DNA from: Pelagicoccus sp. SDUM812005
GTDB taxonomy: Bacteria; Verrucomicrobiota; Verrucomicrobiia; Opitutales; Opitutaceae
DNA: 64,000 nucleotides
Direction of reading: 5' to 3'
Assembly: GCF_031127875.1 (NCBI RefSeq)
Contig: NZ_JARXIA010000003.1
Location: 288,911-352,910, forward strand
The position numbers and the translations under genes are program-made. Positions 1 through 8,453 of the stretch are shown piece by piece (position 1 is the stretch's first letter; each line of letters begins with the position of its first letter). The notes under the pieces were generated by a model. It saw only the letters and a program-made list of their open reading frames with translations. It had not been told where the DNA came from and searched no databases.

Positions 1-394
1 GGATACGCTGGATGGGGGTGTCGGCGAGGTTGAAGCGTTCCAGGCGATAGCCTAGCTGGTGGGCGTTTTCTTTGGCTCCTTGCCAGTAGAGCTCGAACTC
101 CTTGCGTTGAGGGCGCTCGGCGGGGCGGAGGGAGATGTCGAGCCACGCCAGAGACGCTTGGATGTGCGGGGTTGCCGCGTTGTGGCGGTAGCGGTGCAGG
201 GCGGCCAGTTCCGGATCCGGGCGGTAGCCCAGCTCCTTGGCTTTGCGCTCTACCAGAGCCCGGGTCGCCTCCGAGACCCCGTGGCGTTTGCGCAGGGCCA
301 AGGAAACGGACATCTTGGAGATGCCGCATTCGAGGGCGATGTCGGCGAGGGTGACTTTCCGTTTCAAGGTCGGGGCGATTTTCTTTTTCTCCAA
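1..394 (-). CDS. LacI-family transcriptional regulator (N-terminal part, cut by window edge)
   Basis: About 131 codons of the N-terminus are visible; the rest lies beyond base 1. Residues 14-60 form a LacI-type helix-turn-helix: TLADIALECGISKMSVSLAL followed by GVSEATRALVERKAKELGYRPD, the usual hinge-region signature. The ligand-binding domain begins after about residue 75. No ATG is available in frame downstream of the upstream stop; I chose the TTG at 394 because GGAGG sits just 5' of it, although the spacing (3 nt) is short. It is divergent from the sulfatase at 523, so it may regulate itself and the + strand genes in response to a sugar. Family assignment is firm; target and effector are inference. 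Confidence 0.85.
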   Translation of the reverse strand, partial: MEKKKIAPTLKRKVTLADIALECGISKMSVSLALRKRHGVSEATRALVERKAKELGYRPDPELAALHRYRHNAATPHIQASLAWLDISLRPAERPQRKEFELYWQGAKENAHQLGYRLERFNLADTPIQRI

Positions 395-415
395 GGGCCT
401 CCGGCAGCCGTGGAG

Positions 416-429
416 CTTTACATGTAAAG
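416..429. promoter_or_regulatory. 14-bp perfect palindrome, candidate operator
   Basis: CTTTACATGTAAAG is a perfect dyad placed about 22 bases upstream of the proposed start of the LacI-type gene, a position suited to autoregulation. Role is inferred from symmetry and position only. Confidence 0.4.
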
Positions 430-461
430 ATCCTGCGGCATAGCCACTTCTCCCGGCAAGC

Positions 462-477
462 GCATTTTCGAGAATGC
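462..477. promoter_or_regulatory. 16-bp near-palindrome with central CG, candidate LacI-type operator
   Basis: GCATTTTCGAGAATGC is symmetric at 14 of 16 positions and is centred on CG, as is common for LacI-family operators. It lies between the divergent LacI-type gene and the sulfatase at 523. Binding is inferred. Confidence 0.4.
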
Positions 478-522
478 CCCGTTTATCCCTGGGGCAGTGT
501 TACCTCAAATGATATCAAGCGC

Positions 523-1890
523 ATGAGAATATCCGTTTTATTTGTAATCCTTGGGTTGGTTGTTGCCGCGAGAGCGGCCTTTGCCTCGGAGGCGAAAGCG
601 TCGAAGCCAAACTTTATCCTAATCTACGCGGACGACTTAGGCTACGGGGATCTCGGTTGCTACGGGGCGGAGGGCTACGCTACGCCCGAGCTCGATCGCA
701 TGGCGGAACAGGGCCTGCGCTTCACCGACTTTTCGACCTCCAGCTCGATTTGCACCCCCTCGCGGGCTGGCTTGCTGACGGGTCGCTACGCTCAGCGCTG
801 GGGGCATGAAGGCGGGGTCTACTGGCCTTACAGCGCGGATGGCATGCCGGGATCGGAAATCACGATCGCGGAAACCTTGCAGGAGTCCGGATACGAAACC
901 GCGTTGGTAGGGAAGTGGCACCTCGGGCATCGAGACGAGTTTCACCCGGTGGCCCAGGGATTTGATTTATACTACGGAATCCCATTCAGCAACGACATGT
1001 GGCACGACCCGAGCAGCCCCTTGGCGGAGGACGCCGTGTTCAATGCAGGCTTCAATCGCGAGGATTTCTTGAACCACAAGGTGAAGGACCGGAAGACGCA
1101 CCGGGACAACGTGCCGCTGATGTTGGGCCGGGAAGTGATCGAATGGCCGGTCGATCAGTCCACCTTGACGAAGCGCTACACGGAGAAGGCTTTGCAGTTT
1201 ATCGAGAGCAACAAGGATAAGCCCTTCTTCCTCTATTTCGCTCACGCCATGCCGCATACGCCGCTGTTCGCTTCCGAGCGCTTCGCGGGGAAGTCGGAGC
1301 GCGGCATCTTCGGCGACGTGATCGAGGAGATGGATTGGTCTACCGGCGAGATCCTAAAGGCTTTGCAGGAGCATGGCTTGGACAGGAACACGCTGGTCAT
1401 CTTTACCTCGGACAACGGGCCGTGGCTCAGCAAGAAGGACCATGCGGGAACGGCGGCCCCGTTGCGTGGAGGGAAGTTTGGCCCCTACGAGGGAGGCAGT
1501 CGCGTGCCCTGTATCGTTTGGCAACCCGGAACCGTGCCAGCGGGCGTGGTGAGCTCAGAGCAGGTGTCCACCTTGGATTTTTTCCCGACCTTCGCGTCGA
1601 TGGCCGGCGCTCGCATTCCCGAGGACCGTCCCTTGGACGGCGTGGATGTCGGCCCCTTGCTGCGGGGCGAAAGCGAAACGGTACCCGAGCGCGAATGGTT
1701 CCTCTACCGCGGAAACGCGATTCGCGTGGGGAACTGGAAGTACGTGAAAACGAAGGACGCCGAGGAGCTTTTCGACCTAGCCACGGACGTGGAAGAGCAG
1801 AAAAACCTCGCTCCGCAGTATCCGGAGAAAGTGTCGCAGCTTTCCAAGCGACTGGCGGCGGCGCAGGCCAGCTTGGCCGATCCGCAGTAA
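523..1890 (+). CDS. S1-family sulfatase (formylglycine-dependent), secreted
   Basis: A 455-residue arylsulfatase-type hydrolase expected to remove sulfate esters from an exported glycan. Residues 1-22 are a signal peptide. The metal-site motif YADDLGYGD begins at residue 35, the formylglycine signature C77-TPSR followed by AGLLTG is intact, GKWHLGH supplies the usual Lys/His pair, and TSDNGPW carries the distal Asp/Asn metal ligands. Length is normal for the family. It is the first gene on the + strand, divergent from the LacI-type regulator. Activity depends on a formylglycine-generating enzyme that is not in the window. The sulfated sugar and position cannot be read from sequence alone. Confidence 0.93.
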   Translation: MRISVLFVILGLVVAARAAFASEAKASKPNFILIYADDLGYGDLGCYGAEGYATPELDRMAEQGLRFTDFSTSSSICTPSRAGLLTGRYAQRWGHEGGVYWPYSADGMPGSEITIAETLQESGYETALVGKWHLGHRDEFHPVAQGFDLYYGIPFSNDMWHDPSSPLAEDAVFNAGFNREDFLNHKVKDRKTHRDNVPLMLGREVIEWPVDQSTLTKRYTEKALQFIESNKDKPFFLYFAHAMPHTPLFASERFAGKSERGIFGDVIEEMDWSTGEILKALQEHGLDRNTLVIFTSDNGPWLSKKDHAGTAAPLRGGKFGPYEGGSRVPCIVWQPGTVPAGVVSSEQVSTLDFFPTFASMAGARIPEDRPLDGVDVGPLLRGESETVPEREWFLYRGNAIRVGNWKYVKTKDAEELFDLATDVEEQKNLAPQYPEKVSQLSKRLAAAQASLADPQ

Positions 1891-1898
1891 GCTGAGTC

Positions 1899-1925
1899 GC
1901 GGCCGTCGCTCCTCGCAGCGGCCGC
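1899..1925. repeat. GC-rich hairpin (REP-like)
   Basis: Inverted arms GCGGCCG (1899) and CGGCCGC (1919) flank a 13-base loop directly after the first sulfatase. There is no T-run, so it is more REP-like than an intrinsic terminator. Confidence 0.4.
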
Positions 1926-1990
1926 TCCACCATCGGTCGGGAAGTAAGACCGGCATCGGCAGGCTCCGTGCTCGAAAGGGCGCCGGACCG

Positions 1991-2004
1991 GCAGGCCGGC
2001 CTGC
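1991..2004. repeat. 14-bp perfect palindrome in intergenic region
   Basis: GCAGGCCGGCCTGC is a perfect dyad in the 233-base gap between the first two sulfatases. The rest of that gap shows no gene. Confidence 0.4.
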
Positions 2005-2022
2005 GCCTTGGCCCCAAATACT

Positions 2023-2038
2023 CTTTTCAGGCGATAGC
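2023..2038 (+). promoter_or_regulatory. CTTTTCAGGCGATAGC motif (first block of a recurrent promoter-like element)
   Basis: The same block, CTTTTYAGGCGAT, occurs upstream of genes at 32039, 52609 and 54279. Here the downstream TGTGTTAAG-like block seen at the other sites is not recognisable, so this copy is weaker. It lies about 90 bases before the sulfatase start at 2124. Confidence 0.35.
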
Positions 2039-2123
2039 GCTCGAGAGGCAGCAAGCGCTACTATGGGAGGCTGGACGACTCGTACCGGTCCTTTGCCCCA
2101 TTCCCGCTTAAATTGAAGTCTAT

Positions 2124-3569
2124 ATGAAGATTATTGGTGCCTCACTTCTCCTTGCTCTCTGCTGCTCAGCGACCTGCTGGGGCGAGGCGCAACGAAAACC
2201 CAACATCCTGGTTTTCCTCGTCGACGACCTCGGCTACGCGGATATCGGAGCGAACAATCCGGATTGCTTCTACGACACGCCGCACATCGACGGATTGGCG
2301 GAGACGGGGCAGCGCTACACGGACGGTTACGCGGCGAACCCGGTTTGTTCGCCGACGCGCTACGCTTTGATGACCGGCAAGTATCCGTCCCGCGTCGATG
2401 CCACCAATTTCTTTTCCGGTAAGCGTAGTGGAACCTTCAATACGGCGCCTTTTATAGATAACATGCCCTTGGACGACATCACCATTGCCCAAGTATTGAA
2501 GGAAGCTGGATACCGGACCTTTTTCGCGGGCAAGTGGCATCTGGGCGAATCGGAGGAATACTACCCGCAGCATCGCGGCTTCGATATTAACAAGGGCGGG
2601 CACACGAAGGGCGGTCCCTATACCGGCAACAAATACTTTTCGCCCTTCGAGAATCCGCAGTTGCATCCGGATAGCCCGGAAGGGGATCACCTGCCGGATC
2701 GCTTGGCTCGGGAGACGGCCCAGTTTATCGAGGAGAATAAAGAAGGCCCATTCTTCGCCTACCTCTCGTTCTACTCGGTGCATACTCCGTTGATGGGAAG
2801 GCCGGACTTGGTGGCGAAGTACGAGGAGCGAGCCAAGGAGATCGCTGGCGAGGCGTTCGCGGAAGAGGAGCAAATTTTCGGAGACAAGGCGCGGCGGGTG
2901 CGGGTTTTGCAGAAGCACGCGGTCTACGCCGCTATGGTGGAAGCCATGGACGAGGCGGTGGGCAAGGTACTGCAGCAACTCGAAGACTCGGGCGTGGCGG
3001 ACAATACGATCGTCGTTTTCACCTCCGACAATGGCGGTTTGTCTACCTCGGAAGGCTCGCCCACCAGCAACCTCCCGCTGCGCGGCGGCAAGGGTTGGGT
3101 CTACGAAGGCGGCATTCGCGAGCCGTGGATCATTCGCTATCCCGGCGTCACGAAGCCCGGCAGCGTGAGCGACGCCCAGATTTGCTCCATCGATTTGTTC
3201 CCGACCTTGGCTGCCGCAGCCGGCGCGGAGATCGAGCACGAGATCGACGGCTTGGACTTGAAGCCGACCCTGCAGGGCGGCGAGCTGCAGCGGGACGCCC
3301 TGTTTTGGCACTATCCGCACTACAGCAACCAGGGCGGAATTCCCGGGGGAGCGATTCGGATGGGAGATTTCAAGCTCTTCGAACGCTACGAGGACGGCCA
3401 GGTGCACCTGTACAATTTGAAGAACGATCTTGGCGAGCAAAACGATATCGCAGCTGCCTATCCAGAGAAGGTCGCCCAGATGCGGGCTCGCCTGCACGCT
3501 TGGTACGAGGAGGTGGACGCGAAGTTTCTCCAGCCGAAGGATGGTGGCCCCATGCCCTGGAGGCCGTAG
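2124..3569 (+). CDS. S1-family sulfatase, secreted
   Basis: A 481-residue sulfatase. Signal peptide about residues 1-20. Motifs in order: VDDLGYAD (33-40), formylglycine site C75-SPTR followed by YALMTGKYPSR, AGKWHLGESEEYYP, HTPL, and TSDNGGL. A charged insertion around residues 235-270 (rich in Glu, Lys, Arg) lies between the HTPL motif and the helix before TSDNG. The C-terminal substrate-binding subdomain ends in a typical LYNL-NDLGEQNDIA region. Its protein differs clearly from the first sulfatase, so a different sulfate position or sugar is likely, though not readable from sequence. Confidence 0.93.
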   Translation: MKIIGASLLLALCCSATCWGEAQRKPNILVFLVDDLGYADIGANNPDCFYDTPHIDGLAETGQRYTDGYAANPVCSPTRYALMTGKYPSRVDATNFFSGKRSGTFNTAPFIDNMPLDDITIAQVLKEAGYRTFFAGKWHLGESEEYYPQHRGFDINKGGHTKGGPYTGNKYFSPFENPQLHPDSPEGDHLPDRLARETAQFIEENKEGPFFAYLSFYSVHTPLMGRPDLVAKYEERAKEIAGEAFAEEEQIFGDKARRVRVLQKHAVYAAMVEAMDEAVGKVLQQLEDSGVADNTIVVFTSDNGGLSTSEGSPTSNLPLRGGKGWVYEGGIREPWIIRYPGVTKPGSVSDAQICSIDLFPTLAAAAGAEIEHEIDGLDLKPTLQGGELQRDALFWHYPHYSNQGGIPGGAIRMGDFKLFERYEDGQVHLYNLKNDLGEQNDIAAAYPEKVAQMRARLHAWYEEVDAKFLQPKDGGPMPWRP

Positions 3570-3589
3570 TTAGAAATTAAATACGAACG

Positions 3590-4606
3590 ATGATTTTAAA
3601 GCATATGAATACGAAGCGCTTTTTTAATATAGGTCTCTTGGCCGCAGTTGGATTTGCAGGATGGGCCGGATGTACGAAAGCCCTCGAAGCCGGAACGGTC
3701 GCGATGAGCTACACCGAACTCTCCGGCATCGGTTGGGAGAAAGGCGTCATGCGCCGGGATCCGAGCGATGTGATCAAGGTGGGCGACTTGTATTACGTTT
3801 GGTATTCGAAGGGGCCGGATTCGACCGGCTACACGGCCACGGTTTGGTATGCCACTTCCGAGGACGGCGTCGACTGGGCGGAGAAAGGGCAAGCGGTTGC
3901 CAAGGGCAAAGCGGGAAGCTGGGAAGCGGGCGGCGTCTTTACGCCGAACATCTTGGTCGCCGAAGGGAAGTACTGGCTTTTCTACACCGGTGTTTCTCAG
4001 GAGTACACGCGTCCCTTCAATCCTGACTCGAAGATTGGCATGGCGGTGTCGGATTCGCCGGACGGTCCTTGGGAACGCATCGGTTCCGGTCCCGTGTTGG
4101 TTAACAGCGACGATCCGAGCGACTTCGACAGCCACTTGGTGGACGACGCCTGCCTTATCGTTCGCGATGGGAAGTACTGGCTCTACTACAAAGGCCGCCA
4201 ATTGGGAAAGAGCCCCGCTCAGACCAAGATGGGCGTCGCGATCGCGGATCGCCCGCAAGGCCCCTACGTCAAGCACGAGGCCAATCCAGTGATCCAGGGC
4301 AACCATGAAGTGGTGGTGTGGCCGCAGGGCGAAGGCGTTGCCGCGATGATCGGCACCACCGGCCCGAAGGAGATCACGAACTCCGTACTGTATTCGGAGG
4401 ATGGTATCCATTTTTCCAAGCTGCATGACGTGGTCGAAGGGCCTTGGGCAGCGGGGGCGTATCGTCCGGAAGCTTTCACCGAAAGCGGCAAGGGCGACTT
4501 GCCGGAGTGGGGCGTCGAGATTGGCCGTCCTCGTGGCATGAAAGGGCAATCTTGGCAAAAGGGGCAGCTGCCCTTCATCCAACGTTGGGACTCGGAACTA
4601 CAGTAA
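3590..4606 (+). CDS. GH117-like glycoside hydrolase (five-bladed beta-propeller), lipoprotein-like
   Basis: The 338-residue product has GH117 hallmarks: RRDPSDVIKVGDLYYVWYS, SVWYATS-type blades (here TVWYATSEDG), GGVFTPNILVAEGKYWLFYT, FDSHLVDDACLIVRDGKYW and GNHEVVVWPQGEG. Characterised GH117 enzymes act as exo alpha-1,3-3,6-anhydro-L-galactosidases, using Asp/Glu and a catalytic His in these blades; the real substrate here is unknown. An N-terminal hydrophobic stretch ends in WAGC (Cys28), which may be a weak lipobox. An alternative start is the ATG at 3605. A close paralogue lies at 19865. It is followed after 6 bases by the GH116 gene, implying one transcript. Confidence 0.85.
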   Translation: MILKHMNTKRFFNIGLLAAVGFAGWAGCTKALEAGTVAMSYTELSGIGWEKGVMRRDPSDVIKVGDLYYVWYSKGPDSTGYTATVWYATSEDGVDWAEKGQAVAKGKAGSWEAGGVFTPNILVAEGKYWLFYTGVSQEYTRPFNPDSKIGMAVSDSPDGPWERIGSGPVLVNSDDPSDFDSHLVDDACLIVRDGKYWLYYKGRQLGKSPAQTKMGVAIADRPQGPYVKHEANPVIQGNHEVVVWPQGEGVAAMIGTTGPKEITNSVLYSEDGIHFSKLHDVVEGPWAAGAYRPEAFTESGKGDLPEWGVEIGRPRGMKGQSWQKGQLPFIQRWDSELQ

Positions 4607-4612
4607 ACGGCC

Positions 4613-7600
4613 ATGATCTTTAAAAAAGTATCGGAAAACCAGATACAAGGGGTCGCTCCCGCAGCGAGCTCCACCGTTTCCCGCCGACGCTTCCTAGTGT
4701 CGGCGGGCGCCTTTGCGGCTGGATTGAGCTTAGGTCCCTTGGGCGGATCCCTCTTCGCAGCGGGGCGTCGAGAGGAGTATGCGAAAGCTTTGAAGTCTCA
4801 TGATTCGCTGCGTGGCTACTGGAAATTCGATGGGGATTTGCTCGATGCCTTGAGCAACAAGGCCGCGACGGCGGCCGCTCCTGTTTCGTTCGTTGACGGA
4901 GCAGTGGAGGGAGATGCTTTGAGCCTGACGCCGCAGCAATCGATCTTCGTGAAGGAGGCCGAGCATCTTAGAGGGCGTTCCGCGACGTTGGAGCTGTTTT
5001 TCAAGGTAGACTCCCGGCCTGAGGGCGACGACGACTTGGTTCTCATTGCCCAGACCGCGGGGCGAGAGGCTCGCTACGTGGTCGGCATCAAGAACGACTT
5101 GTCGGCCTTGCTCTATCGAAACGTGAACGCCGCGGTATTGACCGAGGTCAATCTGCCGACCGCTCAGCCGATCGAGCTCGGCCGGTGGTATCATCTCGCG
5201 GTCACCAGCTTCGACCTCGACGTGCGCGCTTACGTGGATGGATACGAATGCAGCCTGGTTGGCGGTGCGTACGAGTTCACGCGACGCGGCCCGAAGAAGA
5301 CAGCCTTGAATTGGGGCGGCATCGAGATCGAGGGTTGGTCCTCGGGCAAGGTGTGCTTGGACGAAGTTGCCTGCTACGCGGAAGGCCTGACTCAGGCTCA
5401 GATCCAGAAGCATATCCGGGCTGCTGGCTGGGGAGAGAAGCTGGAGGAAACCGGAGCTTTGGTCGCGAGCGTTCTGGCCGAACGCGAAGCGCGGCGGGCT
5501 CGCAAGGCGGAGGCGATTCTGGCGAACCCGGAGCTTACCGATCCGGGCCGGACGCAGGTCTACGAAGGAGAGCGCCTCACAGCTATCAACTTTATCGTAG
5601 GGGGAATTGGAGCAGGCGGCATTCAGTTCAACGGAAAGGCCGAGCCCGCTATTTGGCAGATCGCCTGCAACTACGAAGAGCACCGCGTCGAAGACAGCTT
5701 CTTGGCGGTGCGTGCTCAAGCTGCCGGCGGTAAACCCGTGGTGCGGGCCTTGCAGACCGAGCCGGTTGGCGCTTTTCAGGCGATGTCGTCCCTGAAGTTC
5801 GAGGGCGAGTATCCGTTCGCTAAATACCGTTTCGAGGAGTCTGAGCTTCCGGTTGAAGTTGAGCTGGAAGTATTCAATCCCTTCATACCGATGGATCTTA
5901 AAAGCTGCGCGATTCCTTGCGCGATCTATACGGTGAAAGCGACCAACAGGTCGTCTCGCAAGGCGACGGTCGATGTGTTGGCCGCGCAGAAGAACGCCCT
6001 CGGCTTCGACGAAGGAAAGGGTGGTCGCTTTGGTCGAAACCAGAACGCGGTCGTGAAAAAGGGAGACGCTACCTTCCTGCACATGACCCGTGACGGTGTC
6101 GACGATTCGGATATGGTTTTGATGAGCCAGGCTTCCGGCGTTTCGAGCGTCGCGGAGTGGGATTCCCTGAGCGAGCTCCATGATCGCTTCGCGGCGAAAG
6201 GGAAATTGCAGGGACCGCCGCAGTCTAAGCTCAGCCCCAGCGGTCGCTCGGTAAACGGCGCCCTCGCGGCTCCGCTCGAATTGGCTGCCGGCGAAACCAA
6301 GTCGGTCACCTTTGCCCTCGCCTGGTATTTCAAGGACGGGGAACATGGCCAAGGCAAGCGCGGACCTGCTTTGGAAGGCGAGGGGAGAGCCAAGCCCGGC
6401 AAGTGGTTGCGCTATGGGCAGAACTACACCAACTGGTGGCCCAGCGCCCTGGGAGTGGCGGAGGATTTGCAGAAGAACCTTGCCAGCCTCACCGCTCGCA
6501 CGCGTCGCTTCCACGATACGTTCTACGCCTCGAAGCTGCCGGTGTGGCTGCTGGACCGCATGAGTTCGCAGCTGGCGGTGTTGCGCAGCCAGACCTGCTG
6601 GTGGTCGGAGGACGGCTACTTCGGCGCTTGGGAAGGCTGCAACGCGGACGCGGGCTGCTGCGGTGGAAACTGTACGCATGTGTGGCACTACGCCCAAGGG
6701 CATGCCCGTTTGTTGCCGGAGCTCGGACGCAAGATGCGCGAGCAAGATTATTCCATGCAGTTGGAGAACGGCCTGACGCCGTATCGACATACCAATACGG
6801 CTGGCGCTGCGGACGGTTTTTACGGCACGATTTTGAATACCTACCGCGAGCACCTGTGTTCGCCCGATAGCGGCTGGCTCAAGTCGCTCTGGCCAAAGGT
6901 TAAGAAGGGCATGGACTGGAGCATCGACTACTGGAATCCCAGCCGTGATGGATTTATGGAGACGGTGCAGCATAATACGCTCGATGGCGATATCATGGGC
7001 TGCTCTTCGTGGATCGGAAGCTTGTACCTTTCCGCCCTGGAGGCTGCGGCTCGCATGGCGGACTTGATGGGCGAGCCGGATGCGGCGGCCGAGTACCGCA
7101 GGATTCGCGAGTCCGGCAAGAAGCTGCAGAACGAAAGTTTGTGGAATGGGGAATACTATATCCAGGAAGTCGGAGAAAAGCGGATACAGGATTATCTCGA
7201 CGGCTGCCATATCGATCAGATTCTAGGCGAATGGTGGGCCGATCAGATCGATATCGATCGTAACTTCCCGCCCGAACGCTCCCGGCGGGCGATGGAGTCG
7301 CTCCTGAAGTACAACTTTCGAGCGGATTTCCACGGCCAGTCCCTCAAGCCGCGTCAGTATTGCGAGGTCGATGACGGCGGCATGAAGATGATCACTTGGC
7401 CCAAGGATCCGCAGCCGATTCCAGGCATGAAGTACGGTGACGAGGTCATGACTGGCTTCGAGTATGGAGCGGCTGTATCCATGATTCAGAACGGCATGCT
7501 GAAGGAGGGCTTGATGGTCATAAAGATTATCTCGGACCGCTACGATGGCCGTTTGCGTACGGAAGGGGTTTCCAATGTGCGAAACGGACCCTGGGGCTAC

Positions 7601-8029
7601 TCCGGCAATCCCTTCGGCGACGACGAGTGCGGAAAGTTCTATGGACGCTCGCTCAGCGTCTGGTCGGCGTTGCTCGCACTGCAGGGCTTTTCGTACGATG
7701 GCCCGGCAGGCCGTATCGGGTTCCGCCCTGTTTTGAATCCAGAGGACCACGCCAGCTTCTTTACGGCGGCAGAGGGCTATGGGCTGTTTTCGCAGAAGGT
7801 GGACCGGAAAAAGCTGACCGCCTCGCTCGAGCTCTCCGAGGGAACGCTCCGCTTGTCGGAGATCGCTCTCGCCTCTCTAGGGGCGTCGCCGGCCAAGTCC
7901 GCCGAGGTGACGCTAGCAGGTAAGACTGTGAAAGCGCGTTTGGAAGCGGGGAAAGCAGAGCTTCGGTTGATTTTCCAAACCCCAATTGTCCTAGAAGGAG
8001 GGGCCCGGCTGTCGATCGAAGTGAGCTAG
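4613..8029 (+). CDS. LamG-GH116 fusion glycosidase with Tat signal
   Basis: An 1138-residue protein. Residues 20-45 carry a twin-arginine signal (SRRRFLV plus an Ala/Gly-rich core). About 65-270 form a laminin-G/concanavalin-like domain (LRGYWKFDGD... RWYHLAVT...AYVDGYE). From about 320 the GH116 N-terminal beta-sandwich starts (LTAINFIVGGIGAGG), then the (alpha/alpha)6 catalytic domain with FGAWEGC, GCCGGNCTHVWHYAQ near residue 681 and GCHIDQILGEWW, whose Asp868 corresponds to the usual acid. GH116 members are retaining beta-glucosidases, xylosidases or N-acetylglucosaminidases. It is longer than the second GH116 (24016) by the LamG module, perhaps for carbohydrate binding. Confidence 0.9.
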   Translation: MIFKKVSENQIQGVAPAASSTVSRRRFLVSAGAFAAGLSLGPLGGSLFAAGRREEYAKALKSHDSLRGYWKFDGDLLDALSNKAATAAAPVSFVDGAVEGDALSLTPQQSIFVKEAEHLRGRSATLELFFKVDSRPEGDDDLVLIAQTAGREARYVVGIKNDLSALLYRNVNAAVLTEVNLPTAQPIELGRWYHLAVTSFDLDVRAYVDGYECSLVGGAYEFTRRGPKKTALNWGGIEIEGWSSGKVCLDEVACYAEGLTQAQIQKHIRAAGWGEKLEETGALVASVLAEREARRARKAEAILANPELTDPGRTQVYEGERLTAINFIVGGIGAGGIQFNGKAEPAIWQIACNYEEHRVEDSFLAVRAQAAGGKPVVRALQTEPVGAFQAMSSLKFEGEYPFAKYRFEESELPVEVELEVFNPFIPMDLKSCAIPCAIYTVKATNRSSRKATVDVLAAQKNALGFDEGKGGRFGRNQNAVVKKGDATFLHMTRDGVDDSDMVLMSQASGVSSVAEWDSLSELHDRFAAKGKLQGPPQSKLSPSGRSVNGALAAPLELAAGETKSVTFALAWYFKDGEHGQGKRGPALEGEGRAKPGKWLRYGQNYTNWWPSALGVAEDLQKNLASLTARTRRFHDTFYASKLPVWLLDRMSSQLAVLRSQTCWWSEDGYFGAWEGCNADAGCCGGNCTHVWHYAQGHARLLPELGRKMREQDYSMQLENGLTPYRHTNTAGAADGFYGTILNTYREHLCSPDSGWLKSLWPKVKKGMDWSIDYWNPSRDGFMETVQHNTLDGDIMGCSSWIGSLYLSALEAAARMADLMGEPDAAAEYRRIRESGKKLQNESLWNGEYYIQEVGEKRIQDYLDGCHIDQILGEWWADQIDIDRNFPPERSRRAMESLLKYNFRADFHGQSLKPRQYCEVDDGGMKMITWPKDPQPIPGMKYGDEVMTGFEYGAAVSMIQNGMLKEGLMVIKIISDRYDGRLRTEGVSNVRNGPWGYSGNPFGDDECGKFYGRSLSVWSALLALQGFSYDGPAGRIGFRPVLNPEDHASFFTAAEGYGLFSQKVDRKKLTASLELSEGTLRLSEIALASLGASPAKSAEVTLAGKTVKARLEAGKAELRLIFQTPIVLEGGARLSIEVS

Positions 8030-8153
8030 CATGTGTATATTCGATAAATTGCTGTGCAGCGCCTTTCGTTGTCACGGAAGCAAAGTTTAGATTTTAAGAG
8101 AGCCCCATTCGCTCGAGAAATTCTAAACTCCGAACGACTCCCCATCGAACCCC

Positions 8154-8453
8154 ATGATTAAAGATAGGAAATTGAAGTCGAATTCACCGCTGCGATTCAG
8201 GCCGCGGTGGATCCTTGGTCTGCTATTTGTGCCGTGTATCGTTTACGCAGCGGATTTTCATGTGGCGGTCGACGGAAGCGATTCGAACAGCGGCGCCATC
8301 GATGCCCCGTTCCTGACCATCGCAAAGGCGTCTTCTGCAATGCAAGCGGGCGATCGGTGGGACCGCGAGAGGATCGAGCAGGCGGAGCGCTTGAAGGAAA
8401 GCGAAAGGAAACGTCTCGAACGGCAGCGGGCGAGGGAGAACGCTGAAGAATGA
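8154..8453 (+). pseudogene. Remnant of a GH141-like beta-helix gene
   Basis: The 99-codon reading frame starts with a signal peptide (residues about 1-32) and ADFHVAVDGSDSNSGAID then APFLTIAKASSAMQAGD, which matches the opening of the large beta-helix protein at 43722 (ADYYVATTGSDSNAGTLES). At residue 67 the match stops and a charged helix (RERIEQAERLKESERKR) runs to the stop. The catalytic helix of several hundred residues is absent, so this looks like an internal deletion that joined the N-terminus to an unrelated or distal tail. It still overlaps the next gene by 4 bases, so it may be translated and serve coupling. Confidence 0.7.

Noticed and set aside
2166..3497. Long open frame on the minus strand opposite the second sulfatase; similar ones at 4730-7210, 15728-17083, 24091-25926 and 35877-37880
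   Set aside because: They are antisense to genes with clear family motifs; high GC keeps the opposite frame open. No signal peptides, domains or ribosome sites fit them.
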